A stretch of DNA of 50,000 nucleotides from Cryptomeria japonica (GCF_030272615.1 NC_081409.1:27130406-27180405); one strand, 5' to 3'. Positions 23,360 to 34,456 are shown, numbered from the stretch's first letter. A program made the numbers and translations. The notes: a model not told the origin generated them from the letters alone.

Positions 23360-24204
23360 TTCCAGTCAAGTACAGATAGACTTTATACTATGCCTAATTA
23401 TACATGCCAAGATGGATGTTTTAGTTTATATAACCCTATCTATGCATAAATCTTTGGTTCTAGAATAAATAAAGTATTTGTAATATCTAGATTTTGCCAA
23501 ACTTTGTCTGTGGAATGGAGTCAAATAGAAGATATTTTCTTATGCTCTTGCAGAACACTATTATTATCTACTTTGCATCTCTCTGCTCCTATATAGAGAA
23601 ACTCACTTTCACATAGGCAATAAACTTTGTTTTCCTTAAACGACAAAACTACTATTTTCTCTTTTCCAAACAAATTACTGATGTTCAATATATTCTCCAA
23701 AGATTAAATGACAACCAACCCCAACTGAAAACCAATTCATTCCTTATATAGACAAATTGGGTAAGGATTAGATTTATTTATTTAAAAAAAAAGTTAAATT
23801 ATTACATCTCATCTTATCTTATCCAAGAAGATATCTTTTATCCTTGAAGGAAAAACATGTCTATCTTTTTCTAGATTTATCCTCCCAATAATAATTATTT
23901 TAATTATCTTAAAACATAATAGTAACTACAGAAATATAAAATCCATATTAATTATTTATTTTATTTTATCTTACCAATTCTTATTCTTTTATGCCAACTC
24001 ACTTTTTATCTTGTTTTTTTTAAATTATTTATTTACCAACTCACTTTCATGTAAATTAAAAGTAAACTATATTTCCCCACAAATATCTTTATCTTATCTT
24101 TATCTTCCTTTAAAACTTACCTTTTCTTCCTTTTTAATCTCCCACGTATAAGTTCCTTTACTCCTTAAATATTAGTTTCTCTCTCTCTTTTTTTAAACTA
24201 ATAA
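23357..24204. other. AT-rich sequence, nothing recognised
   Basis: No credible ORF, RNA or transposon terminus. It is rich in CTTATCTT-like pyrimidine runs (23810-24120). Confidence 0.6.
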
Positions 24205-24285
24205 AGAAATGGGTTGGGTCCAGAATAAAAAGAGGGTGTGAAACATTCGTTGACATTATCTTTATAATCTATTAACATTGTAATA
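24205..24285 (+). repeat. Dispersed repeat, copy 1
   Basis: About 80 bp, similar (most bases identical by eye) to 38776-38856, with shared runs such as TGACATTATCTTTATAATC. Each copy lies within 110 bp of a Copia LTR end. Confidence 0.65.
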
Positions 24286-24303
24286 TTTACACATACTACT
24301 GCA

Positions 24304-24527
24304 GAGTATCATCTTATTGTGGGTAGGTTCCCATTGTGGTTTTTCCCTTTACCGGGTTTTCCACATCAAAAATCCATGTGTTATGTGTGATGTTGATGTG
24401 GTGTTTATTTTTGCTATTACTGTTTATGATCAGATCACAAGTTATTATTGATTTGATTGAGTTTGGTGAAAATGGATTCACCCCCCTCTTAGTTTTTCTG
24501 CATTGTTGTTGCCCTGCTATCAACAAT
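24304..24527 (+). repeat. Copia LTR fragment (3' end)
   Basis: It has the order seen at the end of element 1's LTR: a GGTTTTTCCC and GGGTTTTCCAC block, then TTCACCCCCCTCTTAGT and a CA end at 24527. No primer site follows; a satellite begins at once. Probably a truncated solo LTR. Confidence 0.65.
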
Positions 24528-24985
24528 AATGTGCATGTAGGACTTAATACAACTTGCCCATAGGAATTAAAATATCTATCAGACTTACGATAATGTGCCC
24601 ATAAGACTTAAATAATTTTCCCATAGGACTTATGATAATGTGCCTGTAGGACTTAGATCATATGCCCATGACACTTACGATAATGTGCCCATAGTACTTA
24701 AAACATCTGCCCATAGAACTTATGATAATGTTCTTGTAGGACTTTAAAAATCTACCCGTATGACTTACAATAATGTTCCCATAAAACTTAAAATATTTTC
24801 CCATAGGACTTACGATAATGTGCTCGTAGGACTTAAAATATTTTACCATAGGACTTATGATAATGTGCTCGTAGGACTTAAAATAACTTTGCTCGTAGGA
24901 ACTATGATAATGTGCCCCTACAACTTAAAAAACCTATCCATAAGACATGATAATGTGCCTATAGGATTTAAAATTAGGATTTAGC
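24528..24985. repeat. 45-bp satellite array
   Basis: About ten copies of a 45-bp unit made of two related halves of 22-23 bp, typified by ACTTACGATAATGTG and ACTTAAAATATTTT, each followed by a form of CCCATAGG. Copies differ by about 10-20 percent. ORFs across it are repeat artefacts. Confidence 0.9.
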
Positions 24986-26656
24986 CACTTAGTTCTATCA
25001 TTGACATACACACTCCCCCTCAATGGCATCACCTAAGGCTAAGAATTGATCTAAACTTGGAGCATATTACTGCATGTGGTTTTAATAGTGATGGCTAAGA
25101 TTCCAATCTATAGCATGTGCCCATGATATTCAATGTGCTATTATGACGAAACTAGAGAGAAATTTTATGATGAAATGCTTTCACTTAGTGAGGTGCCATG
25201 ATCTTCAACATGATTTTCTCTCTTTAGAAATGATATTCTTTGGAAAGAGTAAAATAACCTCAAGTAAGATGGTACTTTTACATGTATCCAGCTAGAACTA
25301 TTCCATAAATCTTCAAGGCCATATTGATTCTTCAAGAGCTACATATTTCACCCTTTTGATTCAAAGGCAAATAGAAGATAGTCATTTTATTAAACTATTT
25401 CACATCCATGTAATAACAACTACACCATATGTTTGAGGGGCATAAACTCGCCAAAGAAGCACCAATATAGTTAGTAACATAGTAATCAATTAAAATTGAT
25501 TCTTGGTGCAAAGAAAAAACATAATATTATGACTTTTTTCGTTTCCCAAAGATCATATAGTATTCCTCATAAAAGTAGCGGGGAGATCAACATATATTTT
25601 CATAAGCATAAGAATGAATAATTAGTAAAATAGACATGCTACTACATATAGTATTGATCCATAAGAAAAATTATTGGGTTAGCTATCGTTGTAGGTTTTC
25701 TCCTCAAACAATTTATAAGGGAAAAAGCCACCCATTATAATAAGGCACCATAAATTCAAGAAGAATTAAGAGACTTTCTAATGCAATTGGGTCTTTTCAT
25801 ATTTCCTATATATAGGTAATATGTTCCTAGTCATCAATAGTGCAATCTTTTCTAGATTCATGGTACAATATCAATGTGATCAAAGTGTCTCCTTACCCAC
25901 ATATTACAAGTATTTCATATTTACTATATAAAATAGATATTTATCAAGGTTTGTACACACAAGGATATTATTTCCTTGATAGTAATTTACAATTATATTT
26001 AATAGCATGAAGTTACAGTTTTAATAGGATTGAGTATAGAGTCCAACAATAGTCTACAAGAAATTCCAACTGTGATTATCTAATCAATCTTGTAGGCATT
26101 ATCTTGTAGGTACTATCAATAATAATGATAAAATTAAAATTACCCAGTGACCTCACATGTCCATATGTCATGCTTAAATGGGTGGAAGATTTTCCAATGT
26201 TCTTGACATAGTATTCTATAAGTGAACTTTGCAAATATGATAGCTATGATATCAACATTTATTGTTTATTGCAATATTTTTGAGAATAATAACATAGTAT
26301 ACAATCACATTCATCAAATTTAACAAGTAGGATTGTATGATATGCATGGTTTAATTTTTATAATTTAAAAAAATTGTCTTTTTTTAGCAATATCAAGATT
26401 TTATCACAACTTTTCAAATGTAAATGGTTGCATTTGCTACTAAAATATTAATAGGATAAATAAACACATTCTTCAATATTTCAAAAAAATGATAAAAGAA
26501 AGTAAGAATTTTTAACTATTTATATATTCTTCTCAAAGGAAAACTTTCTTTGAAAAAATAATCAAATCTTTACCTCTTGAGGTGCAAGCTCAAATGTTAG
26601 CTTATTTTTTCTGGAACACATGTGCTTGTAATCAAGTTGCTCAACTAATTTAATAT
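24986..26656 (-). mobile_element. Possible remnant of a minus-strand Copia interior
   Basis: At 25011-25025 the minus strand reads GATGCCATTGAGGGGGAGTG, a good Copia-type polypurine tract, followed by TGATAGAAC, which could start an LTR. The rest is AT-rich and I could not read a convincing pol domain on either strand. It may be the 3' part of the element whose minus-strand LTR is at 34623-35150, split by element C; weak evidence. Confidence 0.3.
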
Positions 26657-26661
26657 ATGAT
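26657..26661. repeat. Target-site duplication of element C (left copy)
   Basis: ATGAT before the 5' LTR; the right copy is 34452-34456. Confidence 0.9.
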
Positions 26662-27885
26662 TGTAGCGTCCTAAAATTGCGACACTTGCAATTTCGACTG
26701 CATTTCGGTCTTCACGATGGCGACGCAACACGCAACCTGAATGGAGACCCCAAAACTTGCTCACGACACTAAAAACTGCATTTTTCAAGCACCCTGGCCT
26801 GAACCTCCTTGCACCCTGATGTCCTGGGAGGTGAGACCAGAGCGCCCCGCGCCCTGGTCCCTGGGTCCTATTTTGGGCCCGGTTTCCTAAGTGATATCGG
26901 GTCTTTTTGATTGCAATTTGGAAATATACTTCCCTGGTCGGCCTAAGGTCGGGAAAATCAGTCTATCAGCCCTAAATGACAAGTATATAAACTACATTTT
27001 TCTCTCTCATTTGAGAGGAGGAGGATATGTGTACAAAGCGTGGAAATTATACTCAAGCATTCAAGCACTCAAGCATTCAAGCATTCAAGCATTCAAGCAT
27101 TCAAGCAATTGATCATTCCAAGTCTCCATTCAAGGCTAAGTGTTGCATTCAAGACAAGGATTCAACCATTGAAGAGGAGATCACATACTACATGCTACAA
27201 CATACAACATACAACATCTAAACCTTCGCACATAAGGATACAAACATCCTTAGAACAAGGTATTAGTACTTGTTTTACAGTCATTTACATTTACAGCTCT
27301 TGCTCATTTCTTGGTTAATTCCAAAACCGGGGTTTGACCTAAAGGCAAACCCCTAATCCCTAACCCCCCAATCATCTTCGCTTTTCTGTGTGTAGGTTGT
27401 AGGTACGCGGCTGAAATTGAAGATCTGGAATCCTTGTGCAGAGACGAACAGATCCCCCTTCGTTTGACGGATTTTTCGGAGGACCGTGGCGCCGGGCGCC
27501 ATCGTCCTGACAACTTTTACCCAAATTTGCAGGACAGCGCCGTATCGACATTTTACTGCTAATTCCAGGTCCGCAGCTTCATCCTATAACCTAAACTCAG
27601 TTTATAAGCGAATCTTTATGACTTTCTATGCATCCTTAGCTTAATTTCCTTAATCAACATTCTTTACAAAAGAGGGTAGCCTTGCTTTCCTAACCCTTGA
27701 AATTCATTTAGCATCCAATCTTACATCGTGCGGGATTGAATCTTATGAGTTTCAACCCCTCTTTTGAATGTAAAGTCTTCCCCCTAAGTGAAAACCCATC
27801 GAATCCTAGCGAACCTCCCTTCTCTCTCCTTGGAGTTAGAAGAGGGGAGACCAACTAGGGTTCGACCGCGATTTTCCGCTTTACA
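26662..27885 (+). repeat. 5' LTR of element C
   Basis: Near-identical to 33236-34451. It includes a GC-rich imperfect hairpin at 26835-26859, a TATATAA box at 26984-26990, an 8-bp tandem repeat (TTCAAGCA type) at 27052-27108 with seven copies against six in the 3' LTR, and a second hairpin at 27481-27507. Confidence 0.93.
26984..26990 (+). promoter_or_regulatory. TATA box in the element C LTR
   Basis: TATATAA about 320 bp into the LTR, identical in the 3' copy (33558-33564). Likely core promoter. Confidence 0.6.
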
Positions 27886-29057
27886 TTTTGGTGAACCCGA
27901 CGTGAACATCCTTTCTGATTTTTCATGCTTAGATCTGAAAAAATTGATTACATTTCCATGTTTGATCTTTTGCAAAGTTTTAGAGGTGATTGCATTAAAA
28001 CCCTAAAATTTCTTTAGTAATTAAACTTGCGAAATGTCTAAATGTTAATGCTTGTTTCAGATCTGTCCTTCTATTACAAATTATCAATTCATATTTGTGC
28101 TTTAATTCTGAAAATTAAGTGGTTAAAAGTCAAAACCCTAATTTTTGAAACCCTCTTGATTCAACCTTTGTCCGACAATTTGACCGATCAAAACATCTCC
28201 AAATCAGCTGTAACTTTGGATTCCGCAATAAAATCACAATATCTTTCATCCCTGAAAATTTGGAAAAAAGTTGCGAGGACCGTGTTGCACTCCGAGCGCC
28301 ATCGTCCCCGACATTTTTTCCAAAATTTCGGGAGCGAGATCTTGCTGTATTTTCCTGCTAAAATCCAGAATTTTGGCTGATTTTGTCAATTATAACACTT
28401 TCAAAATTACAGTCAAAGTTGGTCTTGTGATTGCTTGGTCTAAGGCTCCTAATCATTCAAAAATTATCGAAACTGAAATTTTGTGTCAAAATTGTGTTCT
28501 TACTGTCTTAGATCTGAAAATTGTATTTGCATTCATTCGAAATTTCAGTGCTTTATTCAAATATTTGCATTTTGTGACTTTTGAAATTAAGTGCCTAATT
28601 ACAACAACTTTGATTTCCGCTTTCAAAATTGAATTTTGCGTGAAATTGAGTCAATTTTCAAATTTCAAAATTTGCATTGCTCTTGACATTCCCTCTAAAA
28701 TCATAAAATTCAAAATTTCATTCTCCCTCTCTTTTTCAAAATTCAAATTTTGCATTTTTCGACAATCTTGATAGGGTTCAATTTTGAATTTGCAACTTTA
28801 ATTTGGCCTATCTACAGATCGTAAAATCCCTCAATTTTTTCAGATTAGCTCTAAAATCATCATACCTTTCATCCCTGCAAATTTCGAAAAAAGTTGCAAG
28901 GACCGTGTTGCACTCCGAGCGCCACGGTCCCGAACATTTTTTTTGAAATTTCGGGAGACTGTTGTGATTGCATTTAACAGCTTAAATCTGGAAGATTGGC
29001 TGGTTTTACTGAAAATTGCTACCTCTAAAATCAAAATCTTCTCTCTCTCTCTAGTGC
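27886..29057 (+). other. Long leader of element C with two repeat modules
   Basis: No credible ORF; it is rich in AAATTT/CAAAATT runs. Two copies of a roughly 160-bp module (about 28228-28390 and 28853-29010, offset about 623 bp) carry a GGACCGTG...GAGCGCC core that also occurs once in each LTR. It ends with a CT run just before the gag ATG. Such long leaders may hold packaging or translation signals; this is inference. Confidence 0.7.
27889..27904 (+). promoter_or_regulatory. Primer-binding site, element C (not Met type)
   Basis: TGGTGAACCCGACGTG three bases after the LTR end. It differs from the TGGTATCAGAGC of A, B and the TRIM, so another tRNA primes this family. The CCGACGTG core suggests an Arg-type tRNA, but I could not check this against tRNA sequences. 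Confidence 0.6.
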
Positions 29058-32000
29058 ATGAGTTTTACAACAATAAGCCCTACTTACACTATTCCCGTTA
29101 GACAAAGCCGTAGAATTAAGTCTTTCCGAGGTTTAACTACTGAGGAGATGGAACCTAATTTGAGTAGTCATTTTAACGAGGACATGGGTAATTCCTCTAA
29201 TCCTCCTAATGATGAAGAAGCTCCCCATGAAGTTTCTGTTGAACAACTTTCCAAATTGGATAACCAATTTGACGATTTTCACCAATGGATGTCTCATGAG
29301 TATCCCGATAGTCAAGCTCTTCCTTTAATTGAGGGTCTAAAACGTATGCTTCAAAGTGATAAGAATGGAATTGATGTTTTACATTGTATCACACACATTG
29401 TGGATTCGAATGTGATGCCTATAAAGAGTTGTGCTGAATCTTTAGGTTATACACAACCTCCTACACAAGTCAATCATTCTATTCCTTTGACCACTTCTAT
29501 TGCTAGTATACCTACCTTTACATCAAACATCATGGCTATCTCTATACAAGACATTCCTCCTGTGATTACCAGTCATGGGGGCAATCCTCCTTCTTCAATT
29601 AACCCTATTCCTTCATTTAATCCGACTTCTTCATACATTCCTTCAATGAGTGTTCCCATTACATCTTCACAAATGAACATGATGCAAGGGGGCAATTCAT
29701 TTAATCATTCCATTCCTCCTTGTAGTGTTCCTCCTATCCAATCATCCCCTATGGTTGACTATCATAGGGTCCCACCACCTTACTCTTTACCTTCTTTCAA
29801 TAACATCACACCTCCATCTCAATCTAACACACCTAATATGAACTCTTCGACTGAAGCTACCATTAATAATCTTACACAAACTGTCTCTTCTTTACAGCAA
29901 CAAATTGCCTCTATGAATCAATCTAAGTTTAGTGTGCCCACATTTGATGTTGCGAGCCCACTTTCTCTTGACATTGTTCGAGCTATTCCTCCTAAGCATG
30001 TTGAAATCCCGCATTTGGAACTTTATAATGGTAAAGGAGATCCTCTAACACATGTTAAGACTTTTCAAACAATATGTACTGATTTTGCTTATGACCAAAG
30101 GTTGCTTGCAAAACTATTTACTAGAACATTAAGAGACAAAGCCCTACAATGGTATTGCTCATTGCCTTCTTATTCTATTACTTCTTTCGAACAACTTGCA
30201 AATGCTTTCATTCAACAATTTCAAAATAATATAAGTCCTAAAGTTACTTTGATTGATTTAATGCATTGTAAACAAGGTGTTAAAGAAAAAGTGACTGATT
30301 TCATTGGTAGATATAAGCATTTGTATGCTCAAATTTCTTTTCCAGTGCCTGACAATGATATTCAAAGAATCTTTATTTCTAATTTGCAAAAAGATATTCG
30401 AGACAAACTTCTGTTTTCTGAGTTTACTTCTTTCCAACAGTTGTGCGCCACTCTTCACAATTATCAACTGACTGTGAGTCAAATGGAACAATCACATCCT
30501 ATGGCTCCGAGTGATAAGGGTGATAGCAGTCAACAACCATTTGGGAAGTTTAAACCGAACAGAGATTCCATCAAATTCAATGAAAACATCATCAACAACA
30601 ATGTGAATGCAGCATCAGGTGTGCCTCCTATTTCTAAATTTTTCAAGAAAGAAAGAAAGTATACTCCTTTGAATGAATCATTGCATGATATTATGAATAA
30701 GTTATTGGGACAAAATGTGCTTACCCTTCCTCCTATAAGACAAATTGATCCTGCAAAGATTACTTCACCTTATTTTGATCACAAAGCTTTTTGTCACTTT
30801 CATCGTCAGCCTGGGCATGATACTGAAAAATGTTTTTCTCTAAAGGGTAAAATTCAAGATTTGATTGATAATAATACTATTTCTGTTTCTGGAGTGAATG
30901 ATAAAGGCAACACATCTGTAGCTCCTCCTAACCAAAATCTTCAGATTTTTACTGATCCATTACCTTCTCATACTTCTCATACTTCTAATGTGATTGAGGC
31001 TAATGATTCCTCTTTCTCATCTGATGGTCTTGTGTCTATGACTCCGAATGTGATTAACTTTGTAGAGCAGCAAGAAAACCCTAAAGAACCTTCCATCACA
31101 TTTGATTCTAGCGAAACCATTAGGGCACCTGATGGTCCTTTATACATAGTTGCAAAAGTCAAGAATATGCCTTGCCGTGGAGTGCTTATTGATCCTTCGT
31201 GCATGGTTAATGTTATTACTGAAGAATTTCTTTTTACTTTGCAATTGAATCAAGTGATCTATGACAAAACAGATGTGATTGTGAAATTATTTGATGCATT
31301 TTCTTCTCCTACAATTGGTTCTATTACATTGCCTATTGAGGTCCATAACAAATCTCTTGATGTGAACTTTGCTATTATTCCATCTTCCGAACAATTTCGT
31401 GTGAAGCTTGGCTATCCTTGGCTATCTTCCATGAAAGCTATTACTTCTCCTATTCATAAGTGTTTGAAATTTCCCCATAATGGTGAAGTTGTTACTGTCA
31501 ATCATAGTCTCTTTAAACCAGCTGAAAGAACCTCTAGTGTTCCTATTGATTACTTTTGGCCCAAACAATTCCAATCTCTTCCTCCGCGAAGTGATCATCT
31601 TTTCAAATCTTATCAAAAGTGGAAAACAGATATGATCCTATCTCTAAGTGAACCTAGAGCACCTAAACTTGACATTCCTATCATTCTTGAGAAGGAAATT
31701 CTTCCTTTGAAAGACAAAACTAATGTCTTTCCCCAAGAAGATTCCCAACCCGTCCCTATGGATGCGACTATGTCTATGCCTAATAAATCTTCTAAAAGTA
31801 GACCTATACCTCCTCGTCATGATGGAATTGGTCTTCTTCCTAAACCAAAAACTCCTCCTTTATATGGAGCAGTTCCTCCTCCTGCCTTCTATAGAGAGAA
31901 GAGATCTTCTTCTTCTCCTATTATCCAGCCTAAGAGACCACAACCTAAACACCCAAGTGATAGGGATGAGAACATTCCTCCTCCTCTATCTTCTACACTT

Positions 32001-32330
32001 CCTACTAAGACTAGATGTAATCGTTCTGCACGGGAACGTCGACGAAAGCGTCATCTTAGGGCTCAAGCAGCTGCTTCTCAAACTTTGCAATCTCCACAAA
32101 CACCTTCAACAAGCATTATTCCATTTTCTCCTCAGCCGGATATTGAGCCTAAATCTCCTAAACATAAGATGCATGACGGTCTTGATCCTGTGCGAGTTAA
32201 AGATCCTATTTTTATAAATCTTGATGATGATATAGATGAAAATATTACTCCTCTTGCTTCTGATAGTGAATATGAACTTGTTGATGTTGATAACCATTTA
32301 TCTAATGAATTTTTAAAGCACTTATCCTAG
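29058..32330 (+). CDS. Gag-protease-like protein of element C (intact, 1,090 aa)
   Basis: Uninterrupted from ATG 29058 to TAG 32328. Residues 1-315 are a Ser/Pro/Thr-rich, low-complexity N-terminus. The Gag capsid domain spans about 317-475 (LELYNGKGDPLTHV, ALQWYCSLP, DFIGRYKHL). A variant zinc knuckle at about 579-592 (CHFHRQPGHDTEKC) has His at the second position, a form known from Tat/Ogre-type Gags. A retropepsin-like fold follows at about 690-815, but the catalytic triplet reads D-P-S (Asp712) where D-S/T-G is expected, so activity is doubtful. The C-terminus is Pro-rich with a basic patch at about 990-1000 (RERRRKRHLR), possibly nuclear targeting or RNA binding. The product would assemble particles and package C RNA, with polymerase supplied in trans. 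Confidence 0.88.
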   Translation: MSFTTISPTYTIPVRQSRRIKSFRGLTTEEMEPNLSSHFNEDMGNSSNPPNDEEAPHEVSVEQLSKLDNQFDDFHQWMSHEYPDSQALPLIEGLKRMLQSDKNGIDVLHCITHIVDSNVMPIKSCAESLGYTQPPTQVNHSIPLTTSIASIPTFTSNIMAISIQDIPPVITSHGGNPPSSINPIPSFNPTSSYIPSMSVPITSSQMNMMQGGNSFNHSIPPCSVPPIQSSPMVDYHRVPPPYSLPSFNNITPPSQSNTPNMNSSTEATINNLTQTVSSLQQQIASMNQSKFSVPTFDVASPLSLDIVRAIPPKHVEIPHLELYNGKGDPLTHVKTFQTICTDFAYDQRLLAKLFTRTLRDKALQWYCSLPSYSITSFEQLANAFIQQFQNNISPKVTLIDLMHCKQGVKEKVTDFIGRYKHLYAQISFPVPDNDIQRIFISNLQKDIRDKLLFSEFTSFQQLCATLHNYQLTVSQMEQSHPMAPSDKGDSSQQPFGKFKPNRDSIKFNENIINNNVNAASGVPPISKFFKKERKYTPLNESLHDIMNKLLGQNVLTLPPIRQIDPAKITSPYFDHKAFCHFHRQPGHDTEKCFSLKGKIQDLIDNNTISVSGVNDKGNTSVAPPNQNLQIFTDPLPSHTSHTSNVIEANDSSFSSDGLVSMTPNVINFVEQQENPKEPSITFDSSETIRAPDGPLYIVAKVKNMPCRGVLIDPSCMVNVITEEFLFTLQLNQVIYDKTDVIVKLFDAFSSPTIGSITLPIEVHNKSLDVNFAIIPSSEQFRVKLGYPWLSSMKAITSPIHKCLKFPHNGEVVTVNHSLFKPAERTSSVPIDYFWPKQFQSLPPRSDHLFKSYQKWKTDMILSLSEPRAPKLDIPIILEKEILPLKDKTNVFPQEDSQPVPMDATMSMPNKSSKSRPIPPRHDGIGLLPKPKTPPLYGAVPPPAFYREKRSSSSPIIQPKRPQPKHPSDRDENIPPPLSSTLPTKTRCNRSARERRRKRHLRAQAAASQTLQSPQTPSTSIIPFSPQPDIEPKSPKHKMHDGLDPVRVKDPIFINLDDDIDENITPLASDSEYELVDVDNHLSNEFLKHLS

Positions 32331-33235
32331 CTCCTAGACAAGAACAATGTGGCTTGGAACATGAACATAGCCCTTGTTGGATCTTGTGATAGCTCCATCT
32401 GCTGTGTTGGATGTTCCTCCTCTAGCGTGTTCCTTGCCTTCCCGAAACATTGATCAGCAAGATCGGGGGGTAGATGACATGCTAGACTAGTTACATTAGC
32501 ATAGCAGACTCTCTCCCCCTCTCTTTTGTTACTTCTTCTATATGTTATTTTCATTCTTCTATTTGTCATCCTTAGTGTTGTCTACTTGAGGACGATGCAA
32601 AGCATTGAGATCTCTCGATCTCTCTCATGTTGACTCAAAAGACACATGTGTTCCCTTCTTCTAGGTGACCTTCCTTGATTGGGGAATGAAGAACAATTAT
32701 GCATACATACATATGATATATATACATGACTTATCATACAGCATACTGACCCCAAGGAAAGCGAAGTCACCTCGTGCTTTGTGTTTTGTGTCTATTATCC
32801 TTGGGCTTATCTCACACTTGGGGGCTAAATCCTTGCGATAACGTGCTCCTTTTTCCTTTCTCATTTCTTATGTGTATCACTACATTAAAACAATGACCCC
32901 CGTTGAGGCGTGTGCGATCGCTTTAACGTAGGGGGGCATACACCCTGTCTATCCTTTCAAAGATACTTGAAAATTTCTTGGCAAACTTAGCTTTGTCTTG
33001 AAGATTTTTGGTATTTCTTTTACATGACTCATAGCGAGGGAACCTTACTACTGACAGTCATGGTTCTTCCTCGTGATCTTCCCTTTTACTTTGTCAATCG
33101 AAGTTGTAAGATCCTTAGTCCACTGGGGGCTTGGTGTATCTTGCCTCCTTGACATGGTGAAAGTCTTTCAACGTTGTTTCCTTGTACTTTACTGGAAGTA
33201 TGAGCATACATACTCCCGCTAAAGTGGGGGCTAAA
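32331..33235 (+). other. 3' non-coding part of element C with polypurine tract
   Basis: No domain or credible ORF. It ends with AAAGTGGGGGCTAAA (33221-33235), the PPT, directly before the 3' LTR. No trace of pol was seen, so pol was deleted cleanly or never present in this lineage. Confidence 0.75.
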
Positions 33236-34451
33236 TGTAGCGTCCTAAAATTGCGACACTTGCAATTTCGACTGCATTTCGGTCTTCACGATGGCGACGC
33301 AACACGCAACCTGAATGGAGACCCCAAAACTTGCTCACGACACTAAAAACTGCATTTTTCAAGCACCCTGGCCTGAACCTCCTTGCACCGTGATGTCCCG
33401 GGAGGTGGGACCAGAGCGCCCAGCGCCCTGGTCCCTGGGTCCTATTTTGGGCCCGGTTTCCTAAGTGATATCGGGTCTTTTTGATTGCAATTTGGAAATA
33501 TACTTCCCTGGTCGGCCTAAGGTCGGGAAAATCAGTCTATCAGCCCTAAATGACAAGTATATAAACTACATTTTTCTCTCTCATTTGAGAGGAGGAGGAT
33601 ATGTGTACAAAGCGTGGAAATTATACTCAAGCATTCAAGCACTCAAGCATTCAAGCATTCAAGCATTCAAGCAATTGATCATTCCAAGTCTCCATTCAAG
33701 GCTAAGTGTTGCATTCAAGACAAGGATTCAACCATTGAAGAGGAGATCACATACTACATGCTACAACATACAACATACAACATCTAAACCTTCGCACATA
33801 AGGATACAAACATCCTTAGAACAAGGTATTAGTACTTGTTTTACAGTCATTTACATTTACAGCTCTTGCTCATTTCTTGGTTAATTCTAAAACCGGGGTT
33901 TGACCTAAAGGCAAACCCCTAATCCCTAACCCCCCAATCGTCTTCGCTTTTCTGTGTGTAGGTTGCAGGTACGCGGCTGAAATTGAAGATCTGGAATCCT
34001 TGTGCAGGGACGAACAGATCCCCCTTCGTTTCGCGGATTTTTCGGAGGACCGTGGCGCCGAGCGCCATCGTCCCGACAACTTTTGCCCAAATTTGCAGGA
34101 CAACGCCATATCGACATTTTACTGCTAATTCCAGGTCTGCAACTTCATCCTATAACCTAAACTCAGTTTATAAGCGAATCTTTATGACTTTCTATGCATC
34201 CTTAGCTTAATTTCCTTAATCAACATTCTTTACAAAAGAGGGTAGCCTTGCTTTCCTAACCCTTGAAATTCATTTAGCATCCAATCTTACATCGTGCGGG
34301 ATTGAATCTTATGAGTTTCAACCCCTCTTTTGAATGTAAAGTCTTCCCCCTAAGTGAAAACCCATCGAATCCTAGCGAACCTCCCTTCTCTCTCCTTGGA
34401 GTTAGAAGAGGGGAGACCAACTAGGGTTCGACCGTGATTTTCCGCTTTACA
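33236..34451 (+). repeat. 3' LTR of element C
   Basis: 1,216 bp, TG...CA. The hairpin at 33407-33435 is nearly perfect here (GGGACCAG arms around GCGC). It is followed by the ATGAT duplication. Confidence 0.93.
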
Positions 34452-34456
34452 ATGAT
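34452..34456. repeat. Target-site duplication of element C (right copy)
   Basis: ATGAT, matching 26657-26661. Confidence 0.9.

Larger units (their letters stand above)
26662..34451 (+). mobile_element. Element C: non-autonomous Ty3/Gypsy element with an intact gag-only ORF
   Basis: 7,790 bp with LTRs of 1,224 and 1,216 bp (TGTAGCG...TTTACA), a 5-bp duplication, a primer site and a PPT. About 18 substitutions plus one repeat-unit difference separate the LTRs by eye (about 1.5 percent), so it is the youngest full-length element here. The interior has a 1.17-kb leader, one 1,090-codon ORF and 0.9 kb of 3' sequence. No RT, RNase H or integrase motif is present. It fits the plant gag-only non-autonomous class (TR-GAG); Gag resembles the Tat/Ogre branch. 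Confidence 0.92.

Noticed and set aside
24658-24984. ORFs on both strands over the 45-bp satellite
   Set aside because: Unit length is a multiple of three, so repeats stay open by arithmetic.
24528-24985. CRISPR-like array
   Set aside because: Repeats are contiguous with no unique spacers, diverged, and in a plant nuclear context.
26891-27318. Short ORFs inside the element C LTRs (also 33465-33884)
   Set aside because: They cross the TATA box and the 8-bp repeat and differ between LTR copies by repeat number; no protein similarity recognised.
28042-28771. 112- and 166-codon ORFs in the leader of element C
   Set aside because: They lie in AAATTT-rich leader and across repeat modules in different frames; Phe/Ile/Lys-rich composition artefacts.
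31723-32217. 164-codon Leu-rich ORF overlapping gag of element C
   Set aside because: A shadow frame of the intact Gag ORF.
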